In this document: positions 42,352 through 50,946 of the stretch, piece after piece
Position numbering within the stretch: position 1 is the first letter of the stretch
Layout of the letters: every line of letters begins with the position of its first letter
Source: Methanobacteriota archaeon
GTDB taxonomy: Archaea; JAADCQ01; Methanopyri; Methanopyrales; Methanopyraceae
Length of the DNA stretch: 64,000 nt
Reading direction: 5' to 3'
Assembly: GCA_027064425.1 (NCBI GenBank)
Contig: JAMOPO010000015.1
Location: forward strand, 365,959 to 429,958
Notes under the pieces: model-generated
The model's database searches: none
Told to the model about the DNA's origin: nothing
The model's input: only the letters and a program-made list of their open reading frames with translations
Made by a program: the position numbers and the translations under genes

Positions 42352-42909
42352 GTGCTCCGCGTGGCCACAGCCGAGTGCTTCACTCACGGATACGTCGGGC
42401 GGGAGATCCACGCCTCCGCGAGCGGCTACACCGGGGAGCTGGGGTCCGAGATCCTGGGCACGGAGTTGGAGGGACGCGTCTCGGTCGTGGCCGCCTGCTT
42501 CATCCCCACGATCTCCGGGCTCCGCGAGCTGCTCGGGGTCGACCCGCCCGAGCCTGATTACACCACGAAATCCGGTGCGAAGGCCTACTCGGAGGAGAAG
42601 GATCGGGAAGTGGCCAAGCTCATGGCTCGGGCCGTGCGGGAAAGGACCGGCGCCGACGTGGGCATCGGCACGACCGCCGGGGTCGGCCGCGGGGCGATCT
42701 GCCTCGACGACGGCGAGGTGACCGTCGTGGCCCGGACCGACGTGCGCGCGAACCTGCTGAAGCCGGACGAGAGGATTCTGGAGCGGCAGCGACAGGGCAT
42801 CCGCCGCGCGCTGAGGCTGTTCAAGGCGTACGTGGACGGCGAGCTCGAACGAGTGGTAAGAAAGGATTGGGTGGTCGAGGCCGAGGGCGTTACTCCGGAT
42901 CCTCCATGA
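42352..42909 (+). CDS. UPF0254 family protein
   Basis: A 185-residue member of a methanogen-specific family of unknown function. The signature VATAECFTHGYVGREIHASASGY opens the protein (in part ATAECFTHGYVGREIHA), and GIGTTAGVGRGAICL near residue 105 is the second conserved block. It lies between hmd and mtd, divergent from hmd and converging on mtd with a 20-bp overlap of ends, which hints at a connection to this metabolism. Confidence 0.75.
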   Translation: MLRVATAECFTHGYVGREIHASASGYTGELGSEILGTELEGRVSVVAACFIPTISGLRELLGVDPPEPDYTTKSGAKAYSEEKDREVAKLMARAVRERTGADVGIGTTAGVGRGAICLDDGEVTVVARTDVRANLLKPDERILERQRQGIRRALRLFKAYVDGELERVVRKDWVVEAEGVTPDPP

Positions 42910-43747
42910 GCCGCCGCTTGGACAGCACCCGCCCGTCCGGGGCGTGCGGAGTCCGCAGGACGGCGTCGTTGGACTTCTCGATCTCGCGCGCCTCGTCGGC
43001 AAGCTTGGCGGCCTGACGCATCATCTCGTGCGCGGACGCGACGATGGGCACGTACCGGTCCTTCTCCTGCTCCACGAAGCAGCCCTCGACGGTCACGTCC
43101 GCCACGTCCTCGGCGATCTCCAGCGCGGCCATCGCCTTCGCGCGCGCGTACGGGTTCTCGAACTCGTCCTTCAGCTCGTCCAGCAGCGTGTTCCGATCGA
43201 TGACCAGCCGCGGCAGGTCGTCCTCGGTGACCTCGCCCTCCTTCGCCCGCTCGATGAGCTCGTCTAGGGCCCGCTGGACCAGCCTCAGGACGCCCGTGGC
43301 CGCGAGCGTTTTCACCAGGTCGGCGTTGTACACGGCCATCTCGACCGGGTCCAGGAACTCGCGGCGGGCGCCGATCATAGCGTCCGGCTTGACGAGGATG
43401 TACCCCAGCCCCTGCTCCTCCATCTCGTCCTTCACCTTCAACCCCGGCGAGTCGCCGATGATCACGGCGGGGTAATCCGACTCCGAGAGCAGCTCCCGGG
43501 CCTTGGAGGGGCCGGGCGCGCCCGGGTTAGGGCCGCCGTACACGATGAAGTCTGGCTCGAAGTCCTCCGCCAGGTCCAGCGCCGTCTGAACGACGTCCTC
43601 CACGTACTCCGGGTCCATCTTGACCGAGCTGCTCAGAATGCGGAACTCCACGTCCTCCCGGTCGGCGCGCTCGTCCAGGAGCATGTCAACTAGCATGGTC
43701 GTGCCAAGGTTCCCGCACTTGATGAAGATAGCCCGAGCCTCGGACAT
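42890..43747 (-). CDS. mtd: F420-dependent methylene-H4MPT dehydrogenase
   Basis: A 285-residue Mtd beginning MSEARAIFIKCGNLGTTMLVDM, of which AIFIKCGNLGT is the family start. FIVYGGPNPGAPGPSKARELL, VKPDAMIGARREFLDP and RKMDPE-like ends are typical. It oxidises methylene-H4MPT with F420; coupled to Hmd it forms an H2-dependent F420-reducing cycle used when nickel is scarce. ATG at 43747 is chosen over an upstream GTG frame. Confidence 0.97.
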   Translation of the reverse strand: MSEARAIFIKCGNLGTTMLVDMLLDERADREDVEFRILSSSVKMDPEYVEDVVQTALDLAEDFEPDFIVYGGPNPGAPGPSKARELLSESDYPAVIIGDSPGLKVKDEMEEQGLGYILVKPDAMIGARREFLDPVEMAVYNADLVKTLAATGVLRLVQRALDELIERAKEGEVTEDDLPRLVIDRNTLLDELKDEFENPYARAKAMAALEIAEDVADVTVEGCFVEQEKDRYVPIVASAHEMMRQAAKLADEAREIEKSNDAVLRTPHAPDGRVLSKRRLMEDPE

Positions 43748-43772
43748 CGCGACGCCCCGAGCGCGTTGAACC

Positions 43773-43831
43773 ATCGGAAACTATCACGGGGTCGGTTCCT
43801 CCGTCATCGAAACGGCTATCACGGGGGTCGG
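43773..43831. repeat. Two-copy direct repeat in the mtd-hcgE divergent region
   Basis: ATCGGAAACTATCACGGGG-TCGG (43773-43795) and ATCGAAACGGCTATCACGGGGG-TCGG (43806-43831) are near copies spaced about 33 bp apart, three helical turns. They fill the 89-bp space between mtd and hcgE starts. No other TATA-like patch is present, so CTATCA may be both promoter and part of an operator that controls both genes. Confidence 0.55.
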
Positions 43832-43836
43832 GCGGC

Positions 43837-44496
43837 GTGGCCGGCGACGAGATCGCGGAGCTGGAGCGACGCAAGCGGCCCCGGGGAACCGTGCTGCTGT
43901 GCGGGGTGGGGCGGCTGGGGTTCCGCGTTTTCCTCAAGCTTTTGGAAACACATCGCGGAGGTCCAAAAACAATAGTGTGTGTGGACGGCCAGGAGGTGGA
44001 GCCGGACGACGTGATTCACCTACGGCACGGGGCCCGCGTGGGCGAGAACAAGGCCGAGTTCTGCGCGCGGCTGGGCCGCGCTCACCCGGACAGGGACGTC
44101 GTCGCCGTTCCGGAGTTCGTGCGGGAGGAGACCGCGGAGGGCCTGGTGGAGGAGTGGAAGCCGGACGCTGTGGTGGTCACGATCGCGGGCGGCCGCACCA
44201 CGCCCATCACGGCCAGGCTGGCGCGCGCGGGCCGCGAGGTGGGGGCGACCACGATCAGCACCGGCGGGGTCTTCGGGTACGGGGGCGAGGAGGTGGAGGT
44301 GGTGAGGCTGAGGGAGGCCTCGGGGCCCGTGGCCGAGGAGCTCCGGGAGCTGGGGGCGCCGGATGATCACCTGCTGGTGACCACGGGGCGCTACATCCGG
44401 GACCCCGACCCGATCACCCCTACCGTGCTGGACCGCGTGGCCCGCCGGCTAGTGGAGGTGGCGTTGAGGTCGCTGCCCAGCCCTGAGGAGGAGTAG
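43837..44496 (+). CDS. hcgE: HcgE, E1-like (ThiF-fold) adenylyltransferase of cofactor synthesis
   Basis: A 219-residue ThiF/E1-fold protein: GTVLLCGVGRLGFRVFLKLL is the nucleotide-binding loop, IVCVDGQEVEPDDVIHLRHGARVGENKA carries the ATP-site Asp and Arg in the order of E1 enzymes (in part VCVDGQEVEPDDVIHLRH). HcgE adenylylates the carboxylate of guanylylpyridinol before acyl transfer by HcgF. It is on the opposite strand from the other hcg genes, beside mtd; its 3' end overlaps the next gene by 48 bp. Confidence 0.85.
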   Translation: MAGDEIAELERRKRPRGTVLLCGVGRLGFRVFLKLLETHRGGPKTIVCVDGQEVEPDDVIHLRHGARVGENKAEFCARLGRAHPDRDVVAVPEFVREETAEGLVEEWKPDAVVVTIAGGRTTPITARLARAGREVGATTISTGGVFGYGGEEVEVVRLREASGPVAEELRELGAPDDHLLVTTGRYIRDPDPITPTVLDRVARRLVEVALRSLPSPEEE

Positions 44497-45648
44497 CAGC
44501 CCGGCCCAGAGTGCCGCGGAGAGCACCGACAGGCCCGCGGTGACCAGGATCTGGGCGGTGGCGGTGGCGTCGAGGGCCCTGAAGCGCACCTCGTACAGCC
44601 CCGCCTCGCCCGCGGTCAAGGTCAGGGAGACCCGGCCCCTATCGTCCGTCGTCAGCTGGAGCGTCTGCGTCCCGTCCGGGCCGCTGACCTCGACCTGGAC
44701 GGGGAAGTCTGGGATCGGATCGCCCAGCCAGTCCGTGAGCTCGGCGGTGAGGGTGACCCGGCCCCCCGGCTGCGTGACGACGCTCTCCGGCGACAGGTGG
44801 ATTACCCAGTCCGCTGGCAGCCGTTTCGCGGCCCAGAGGATGGCGTACACGAACAGCTTGATCATGTCGGGGTCGCGGTCCCGGCGGCCCATGATCTCCG
44901 GATGCACGCTCATGATGGCGAACCGGCCCTTCTCGACGCCGTCGACAATCCAGCGGCCGACGACGTAGGCCCAGCCCTTGACCTTCTCGAGGTACTTGAT
45001 CACCCCGCGAACGTCGCAGTAGGCGCGGACGGTGTGCCAGCGCCTGTCGATGTAGTACTTGACCGTGTACCAGCCGCGCCTGAAGGCCATTCCGGGCCCG
45101 TTCGCGTAGTACATCCTCGTTTCGTAGGTGCTCCCCGGCTCGCTGGCGAGCGGGTTGGCCGGGTGCGGGAGCAGCAGCACGCGCGGCTCGGCGTGCCCCT
45201 TGAGCCCGTCAACCGCCTTGACGCACGGGAAGGCGCGGATGTACGTGGTTGCACCCGCGCAGATCCCCACGTAGCCCAGCCCCAGGTGGAGCTGCGCCCA
45301 CCGCAGCAGGTCGACCCAGTCTGAGCCCCAGTGATCCTCGGGCCGCCACCCGCCGGGCACGTAGACGACGTCGACGCGGCGGCCCGTCTTGGGATCGACG
45401 CCGGTGTACAGGATGTGTCGCCAGCGGTGCACGTTCTTGACCGGAATCAGCACCACTTTCTCCTTAACTGGGAGCTCCTGCAGGTGGCTGTTCCACCACT
45501 TCACGTCCCAAACGGAGGTGGTCCAGCAGTTGGTTTCCGGGTTGGGGTCGGTGTCTAGGCCCGGCCCGGTCCAGACGGCCACGTGAACCGTGGCGGTGGA
45601 GGGGAGTGGAAGCGTGAGGAGCGTCAAGAACGTTAGGACGTGACGCAT
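44449..45648 (-). CDS. Secreted protein: BPL_N/class-I-amidotransferase-like domain plus Ig-like domain, membrane anchored
   Basis: A 399-residue protein: a signal peptide (HVLTFLTLLTLPLPSTAT), an amidotransferase-like domain with the nucleophile motif VGICAGATTYIRAF near residue 135 and a HPE motif (MSVHPEIMG) near 250, then a Big-1/Ig-like domain (PGGRVTLTAELTDWLGDPI), and a C-terminal membrane helix. The first domain resembles BPL_N proteins. A secreted glutaminase/peptidase-like enzyme is the best inference. ATG at 45648 follows GGGAGG. Confidence 0.75.
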   Translation of the reverse strand: MRHVLTFLTLLTLPLPSTATVHVAVWTGPGLDTDPNPETNCWTTSVWDVKWWNSHLQELPVKEKVVLIPVKNVHRWRHILYTGVDPKTGRRVDVVYVPGGWRPEDHWGSDWVDLLRWAQLHLGLGYVGICAGATTYIRAFPCVKAVDGLKGHAEPRVLLLPHPANPLASEPGSTYETRMYYANGPGMAFRRGWYTVKYYIDRRWHTVRAYCDVRGVIKYLEKVKGWAYVVGRWIVDGVEKGRFAIMSVHPEIMGRRDRDPDMIKLFVYAILWAAKRLPADWVIHLSPESVVTQPGGRVTLTAELTDWLGDPIPDFPVQVEVSGPDGTQTLQLTTDDRGRVSLTLTAGEAGLYEVRFRALDATATAQILVTAGLSVLSAALWAGLLLLLRAGQRPQRHLH

Positions 45649-45672
45649 GATCCTCCCTCGGCGGGCCAAAGC

Positions 45673-46023
45673 TCAGAAGAAAATAACGTTGTCGGACTCC
45701 TTGACCCAGCTCACCAGGTCGTGCATGGTGGCGATCTCAACGCCGTCGATGAAGTCGTCCTCGGAGAGCCCCCGGGCCTTGGAGCAGGGTCCGCAAGCCT
45801 TGACCTCCGCACCCTGCTCGATGCACTGCTTCAGCAGCTCCAGATGGTTGGGCACCTCGTCGGGGTCCTGGTCCCTCTTGGCCAGGTACACACCGTCCTC
45901 GATCAGGAAGATCTTGACGTCCTCACCCTCGACGAGGGCCGTGAGGGCGAACCTCAGGGCGGTGTAGGCGCGCTCCCGCCCGTACGGCGCTTGGGAGATG
46001 ATGACGGTGATCAACCCGCTCAC
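45673..46023 (-). CDS. DsrE/DsrF-like sulfur-relay family protein
   Basis: A 116-residue DsrE-fold protein: GRERAYTALRFALTALVEG, VKIFLIEDGVYLAKRDQ and the active-site-like ACGPCSKARGL with two cysteines near residue 80. Members carry persulfide sulfur or have lost the activity; here the CxxC arrangement leaves either possible. Start GTG at 46023 or TTG at 46014. Confidence 0.8.
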   Translation of the reverse strand: MSGLITVIISQAPYGRERAYTALRFALTALVEGEDVKIFLIEDGVYLAKRDQDPDEVPNHLELLKQCIEQGAEVKACGPCSKARGLSEDDFIDGVEIATMHDLVSWVKESDNVIFF

Positions 46024-46112
46024 CCCGGCCGCCGGCTCATGGTAACCGGGTTATGGCTTGCCTTCGGGCGGATCGATGGTCATCGAGTTATTTCCGCGGA
46101 GTCTGGTCCGCA

Positions 46113-46127
46113 AACTTTAAATATAAG
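46113..46127 (+). promoter_or_regulatory. Strong TATA box of the TIP49-like gene
   Basis: AACTTTAAATATAAG is the clearest archaeal TATA element in the window, about 30-44 bp upstream of the ATG at 46157. It predicts a transcription start near 46145 and a very short leader. Confidence 0.7.
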
Positions 46128-46156
46128 TGCATGACAGTCACCGAGGGCTGCGGATT

Positions 46157-47527
46157 ATGGTCGAGATCAAGGAGATTACCGAGACTTCCACCGACGAGGA
46201 GGTGGCGTCCGGAGCGCATTCACACATCGCGGGACTTGGCCTGGATGAGAACCTGAAGGCCAAGCCGGTCGGAGATGGTCTGGTTGGCCAGGAGGAGGCG
46301 CGGGAGGCCGCCGGCATTATCGTAGAGATGGTGAAGGAGGGCCGGCGGGCCGGGCACGGTCTGCTCCTGGTTGGACCGCCCGGAACGGGCAAGACCGCGA
46401 TCGCGTACGGTATGGCCAAGGAGCTGGGTGAGGACGTCCCGTTCGTCTCGATCTCCGGCTCGGAGATTTACGGCACGAACCTGAGCAAGACGGAGTTCCT
46501 GCAGCAGGCGATCCGGCGGGCGATCGGCGTCGAGATCACGGAGACGCGAGAGGTGATCGAGGGTAAGGTGGAGAGCCTGGAGATCGAGCGTACGAAGCAC
46601 CCGCTCTCGCCGTACATGGAGATGCCCAGCGGGGCGATCCTGGAGGTCAGCACGCAGGATGACCGGAGGAAGTTCAAGGTGCCCGAGGAAATCGCCGTGC
46701 AGCTGGTGCAGGCGGGTGTGCGGGAGGGTGACGTGATCCAGATCGACCTGGAGAGTGGTCGGGTCACGAAGCTGGGTCGGGCGGAGGAGGAGCTGGAGAA
46801 GGAAGAGGAGGAGATCCTAGGCGTTCGGGCGGTGGAGGTGCCGGAGGGCCCGGTTCAGAAGAAGAAGGAGATTCGGCGCGTGGTCACGCTGCACGACCTG
46901 GACATGGCCAACGTGAGGGCTGGCCGGCTGCTGGGCTTCCGTGAGGAGGAGATCACGGACGAGATCCGGGAGAAGGTGGACGAGCAGGTGCAGAAGATGG
47001 TGGACGAGGGCGAGGCCAACCTGGTCCCGGGCGTCCTGTTCATTGACGAGGCTCACATGCTGGACATCGAGGCGTTCGCGTTCCTGAACCGATCCCTAGA
47101 GGAGGAGATCGCGCCCATCCTGGTGATGGCCACCAACCGGGCGATGGCGAAGGTCCGAGGCACGGACGAGGAGGCGCCGCACGGCATCCCGGGCGACCTG
47201 CTGGACCGGCTGCTGATCGCGCGGACGCGGCCGTTCAAGCGTGAGGAGATCCGCGAGATCATCGGCATCCGGGCGCGGGTGCAGGACATCGAGCTGACGG
47301 ATGAGGCGCACGAGTACCTGACCGACCTCGGCGAGGAGAAGTCGCTGCGGTACGCGACTCGGCTGCTCGAGCCGGCCCGGATCGTCGCGGAGAAGGAGGG
47401 CGACGACGTCGTCGACAAGAAGCACGTGGAGCGGGTCGAAGAGGTCTTCACCGACGTGTCGGACAGCGTGGAGTACATGGAGAAGATGCGCCGCGAGCTG
47501 CCGACGATGAAATACTTAACCGGGTAG
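46157..47527 (+). CDS. TIP49/RuvB-like AAA+ ATPase
   Basis: A 456-residue homologue of eukaryotic RuvBL1/2: Walker A LLVGPPGTGKTAIAYGMAKE near residue 70, an inserted OB-like domain (about 120-290), Walker B VLFIDEAHMLDIEAFAFLNR near 300, sensor 1 MATNRAMAKVRG, and the C-terminal lid. Archaeal members are rare and little studied; eukaryotic ones act in chromatin remodelling and RNP assembly (including box C/D RNPs). ATG at 46157 is chosen because an upstream in-frame codon overlaps the TATA box. Confidence 0.9.
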   Translation: MVEIKEITETSTDEEVASGAHSHIAGLGLDENLKAKPVGDGLVGQEEAREAAGIIVEMVKEGRRAGHGLLLVGPPGTGKTAIAYGMAKELGEDVPFVSISGSEIYGTNLSKTEFLQQAIRRAIGVEITETREVIEGKVESLEIERTKHPLSPYMEMPSGAILEVSTQDDRRKFKVPEEIAVQLVQAGVREGDVIQIDLESGRVTKLGRAEEELEKEEEEILGVRAVEVPEGPVQKKKEIRRVVTLHDLDMANVRAGRLLGFREEEITDEIREKVDEQVQKMVDEGEANLVPGVLFIDEAHMLDIEAFAFLNRSLEEEIAPILVMATNRAMAKVRGTDEEAPHGIPGDLLDRLLIARTRPFKREEIREIIGIRARVQDIELTDEAHEYLTDLGEEKSLRYATRLLEPARIVAEKEGDDVVDKKHVERVEEVFTDVSDSVEYMEKMRRELPTMKYLTG

Positions 47528-47542
47528 CCCCTCCCCCCACGC

Positions 47543-47548
47543 TTTTTT
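47543..47548 (+). terminator. T-tract terminator between TIP49-like and RFC genes
   Basis: CGCTTTTTTCAGG, six T residues 16 bp after the stop codon, inside an otherwise C/G-only gap. Confidence 0.45.
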
Positions 47549-47563
47549 CAGGGGAGAACGACG

Positions 47564-49357
47564 TTGTCCGAGCACGACGAGGTCGAGGTGCTGGAGGTCC
47601 CGTGGGTCGAGAAGTACCGGCCCAAGAGGCTCGAGGACATCGTGGACCAGGAGCACGTGGTCAAGCGGCTCCAGGAGTACGTTAAGCGGGGCGACATGCC
47701 CAACCTGCTCTTCGCCGGACCGCCCGGCACGGGCAAGACCACGGCCGCGCTGTGCCTGGCCCGCGAGCTCTACGGGGAGCACTGGCGGGACAACTTCCTC
47801 GAGCTGAACGCGTCCGTGTCGCCGGACACACCGCTGCTCGTTCGCGCGGGCGATAGGGTGTTCTTCGCCACCTTCCGCGACCTGGACGAGGCGCTGATCA
47901 GCGTGGAGGGCGACGTCAAGGTTCGCGTCCGGGGCCTTCAGGTCCTCACGGTCGTCGACGGGTGCCGCATCACCTGGGCGCCGGTGAAGTACCTGATCCG
48001 ACACCGCGCCCCGGGTTACCTGCGCGTTCACCTGGAGTCGGGGCACGTGCTCGAGCTCACCGGCGATCACTCCGTCATGGTGCTCCGGGGCGACGGGCTC
48101 GAGGCCGTGCCGGCCTCCGCGCTGCGGGAGGGCGACGTGCTCCTGACCTTCCAGGCCCCGCTGGACCTGATGACGACCGAGCAGCTCGAGAACCTGGCCG
48201 GGATCGTCGGGGACATCGAGCTCAACTGGATGGCCCGGCTGTGCGGCGTGGAGGGCTTCGTCCGGGACGGCTCGTTCGAGGAGCCGGAGCTCCGGCGCGC
48301 GGTCCCGGCCGATCCGGTGCTCGAGCTGGCGCGCCAGGTGAGCCGGGACCTGGCGTGGGAGGTGGAGGCGCTCTCCGTGGACGGGCTGATCGACGCCGGC
48401 CTCGTGCTGGAGCTGCTCCCGGAGCGGCGGGACGTGAGCCCGGAGGCTCGACCGGCGTACGACCGGCTGCTGCGGCTGCTGACCTCGGACCTGCGCGGCC
48501 TCAGGATCCGGAAGATCGAGGTCGTGGAGCGCGAGGGGTACGTGTACGACGTCAGCGTGCCGGGGACGGAGATGTTCTTCGCGGGCGAGGTCCCGATCCT
48601 GCTGCACAACTCGGACGAGCGCGGCATCGACGTCATCCGCACCAAGGTCAAGAACTTCGCCCGGACGCGACCGATGGGCGGTGCGAAGTTCAAGATCATC
48701 TTCCTGGACGAGGCGGACAACCTCACGAGGGACTCGCAGCAGGCCCTGCGCCGGATCATGGAGATGTACTCGGACGCGTGCCGGTTCATCCTGGCGGCCA
48801 ACTACTCGTCCGCGATCATCGACCCGATCCAGAGCCGCTGCGTGGTCTTCAAGTTCACCAAGCTGCCGGAGGATGCGATCAAGGAGCGGCTGCGGGAGAT
48901 CGCGGAGAACGAGGGCGTGGAGGTCACGGACGAGGCCCTGGACGCGATCGTGTACGTGTCCGAGGGTGACATGCGCCGGGCCATCAACGTGCTGCAGGCC
49001 GCGGCCGCGCTGGGCGCGGAGGTTGATGAGGACACCGTGTACCAGATCGCGGCCACGGCCCGGCCCGAGGAGGTCCGGCAGATGATCCACTACGCCTGGA
49101 ACGGCGAGTTCGAGCGGGCCAGGGAGCTGCTGCACGAGCTCCTGTCGCGGTACGGGATGTCCGGCGAGGACGTGGTCCGACAGGTGCATCGCGAGGTGCT
49201 CGAGATGGATGAGATCCCGGACGAGGCGGTGCCAGAGCTGGTGGAGGCCGTGGGTGACTTCGAGTACCGGCTCGTGCGAGGCTCGGACGAGCGGATCCAG
49301 CTGGAGGCCCTCCTGGCCCGCATCCACGCGCTGGGTAGCAAGTACTCCGGCGGGTAG
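47564..49357 (+). CDS. rfcS: Replication factor C small subunit, interrupted by an intein
   Basis: The host protein is a clamp-loader small subunit: Walker A LFAGPPGTGKTTAALCLARE, then after the intein KIIFLDEADNLTRDSQQALRR (Walker B) and the SRC box DPIQSRCVVFKF. The intein is inserted inside the conserved LELNA|SDERGID site (residues 84-349). After splicing the protein has 331 residues, the normal archaeal length. RFC loads PCNA together with the large subunit encoded 5 bp downstream. TTG start. Confidence 0.96.
   Translation: MSEHDEVEVLEVPWVEKYRPKRLEDIVDQEHVVKRLQEYVKRGDMPNLLFAGPPGTGKTTAALCLARELYGEHWRDNFLELNASVSPDTPLLVRAGDRVFFATFRDLDEALISVEGDVKVRVRGLQVLTVVDGCRITWAPVKYLIRHRAPGYLRVHLESGHVLELTGDHSVMVLRGDGLEAVPASALREGDVLLTFQAPLDLMTTEQLENLAGIVGDIELNWMARLCGVEGFVRDGSFEEPELRRAVPADPVLELARQVSRDLAWEVEALSVDGLIDAGLVLELLPERRDVSPEARPAYDRLLRLLTSDLRGLRIRKIEVVEREGYVYDVSVPGTEMFFAGEVPILLHNSDERGIDVIRTKVKNFARTRPMGGAKFKIIFLDEADNLTRDSQQALRRIMEMYSDACRFILAANYSSAIIDPIQSRCVVFKFTKLPEDAIKERLREIAENEGVEVTDEALDAIVYVSEGDMRRAINVLQAAAALGAEVDEDTVYQIAATARPEEVRQMIHYAWNGEFERARELLHELLSRYGMSGEDVVRQVHREVLEMDEIPDEAVPELVEAVGDFEYRLVRGSDERIQLEALLARIHALGSKYSGG
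47813..48610 (+). other. RFC mini-intein (266 residues, no recognisable homing endonuclease)
   Basis: Begins with Ser at the splice site (SVSPDTPLLVRAG, block A), has block B LTGDHSVMVL with the TxxH-type histidine, and block F VYDVSVPGTEMFFAGEVPILLHN. It ends His-Asn before extein Ser. No LAGLIDADG (DOD) motif is present in the roughly 100-residue middle (180-300), which is Leu/Arg/Glu-rich and may be a decayed linker. Methanopyrus is known to have an RFC intein. Confidence 0.9.
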
Positions 49358-49362
49358 CCGCC

Positions 49363-50943
49363 TTGGTGCCATGGGTCGAGAAGTACCGGCCCAAGCGCCT
49401 CAAGGAGCTGGCGAACCAGGAGGAGGCGAAGAAGGAGCTGGTCGCGTGGGCCAACCAGTGGGCGCGCGGTGAGCCTCCCGAGCCCCGCGCCGTCCTCCTC
49501 CACGGTCCTCCAGGCACGGGCAAGACCAGCGCGGCCTACGCCCTCGCGAACGAGTTCGGCTGGGACGTGGTCGAGCTGAACGCCTCTGACAAGCGCACCC
49601 GGGATGTCATCGAGAAGGTCGTGGGCGGCGCCTCCGCCGGCCGCTCCCTCGCCCGACTGATCCAGCGGGCCGGCGGCCGCCACGAGCGGGTGGAAGGGTC
49701 GGATCGGGTCCTAGTTCTCGTGGACGAGGTCGACGGCATCGACCCGCGCGAGGACCGGGGTGGCGTGACCGCGCTGATCCGGGCCGTGAAGCGCGCGCAG
49801 AATCCGCTCGTGCTGGTCGCCAACGACCCGTGGAGCCTGCCCAAGTCGCTGCGCGACGAGGTCCGGATGATCGAGTTCCGGCAGCTGCGGAAGCGGGACA
49901 TCGTGAACGTCCTCCGCCGGATCTGCGAGTCGGAGGGCGTCGAGTACGACGAGCGCGCCCTCGAGATGATCGCCCAGCGGGCCCGGGGCGACCTCCGCGC
50001 GGCCATCAACGACCTCGAGGCGATCGCCCGGTCCACCGGTCGGGTCACGGTCGACGACGTCCAGGACCTCGGCTGGCGGGACAAGGAGATCACGATCTTC
50101 GAGGCGCTCGGCCAGATCTTCAACAAGTCGCCCCGGGAGGCGCGCCGGGCCCTCTGGAACCTGGACGAGGACCCGGAGGATGTTATCCTCTGGATCGCGC
50201 AGAACGTGCCCCGGGCCTACGACGACCCGAGGGAGATCGAGCAGGCGTACGACTATCTCTCGAAGGCCGACATCTTCTCGACCCGAGCGATCGAGACGGG
50301 CAACTGGCGGTTCAAGTACGTGTACGCGACCGACCTAATGACGTCTGGCGTGGCCGGTGCCAGGCGCGGGAAGCCGCCGGGGTTCGTGCGGTTCCAGCCG
50401 CCCCGAATCCTGCGCAGGTTGAGCGCGACGAAGAAGGAGCGGGAGATCCTCAACTCCATCGCCGAGAAGATCGCGGAGCGGATGCACGTGTCAACCCGGG
50501 TGGCGAAGAACGACATCATCCCGGTCCTGCAGGTCGCCTTCCGTAAGTTCGTGGAGGAGGAGTCGGAGCGTGGCCTGGAGATCCTGAGCGGGATCGCCGG
50601 GTACCTGCAGCTGACGAAGCGAGAGATCTCATACCTGTGTGAGGATCCGCGGGTGGCGCAGCGGATCTACAACCGGTCGCTGCAGGTGAGGAAGAAGCTG
50701 AAGGAGGCGCAGCGTGAGGAGCTGAAGGAGCGGGTAGCGGCGATGATGGAAGAGGCCGAGGAAGCCCTGGCCGAAGGGGCGGAGGAGACCGCCGAGACGC
50801 CCGCTGTTGAGGAAGCTGAGGAGGAAACCGCCGAAGAGGAGGCTGCTGAGGAGGAAGAGGAAGAAGAGGAGGAAGCCGCCGAGGAGGAAGAAAAGAAGAA
50901 GGAGAAGCGGGAGGAGCAAAAGACGCTGGACGCGTTCTTCTGA
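49363..50943 (+). CDS. rfcL: Replication factor C large subunit
   Basis: A 526-residue clamp-loader large subunit: PWVEKYRPKRLKELANQEEA, Walker A LLHGPPGTGKTSAAYALANE, Walker B LVLVDEVDGIDPREDRGG. The C-terminal about 80 residues are a long acidic/basic low-complexity stretch (Glu/Lys) ending in the PCNA-binding PIP motif QKTLDAFF. Start TTG at 49363 or GTG at 49366. It ends 3 bp from the convergent rpl12 stop. Confidence 0.96.
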   Translation: MVPWVEKYRPKRLKELANQEEAKKELVAWANQWARGEPPEPRAVLLHGPPGTGKTSAAYALANEFGWDVVELNASDKRTRDVIEKVVGGASAGRSLARLIQRAGGRHERVEGSDRVLVLVDEVDGIDPREDRGGVTALIRAVKRAQNPLVLVANDPWSLPKSLRDEVRMIEFRQLRKRDIVNVLRRICESEGVEYDERALEMIAQRARGDLRAAINDLEAIARSTGRVTVDDVQDLGWRDKEITIFEALGQIFNKSPREARRALWNLDEDPEDVILWIAQNVPRAYDDPREIEQAYDYLSKADIFSTRAIETGNWRFKYVYATDLMTSGVAGARRGKPPGFVRFQPPRILRRLSATKKEREILNSIAEKIAERMHVSTRVAKNDIIPVLQVAFRKFVEEESERGLEILSGIAGYLQLTKREISYLCEDPRVAQRIYNRSLQVRKKLKEAQREELKERVAAMMEEAEEALAEGAEETAETPAVEEAEEETAEEEAAEEEEEEEEEAAEEEEKKKEKREEQKTLDAFF

Positions 50944-50946
50944 GGC

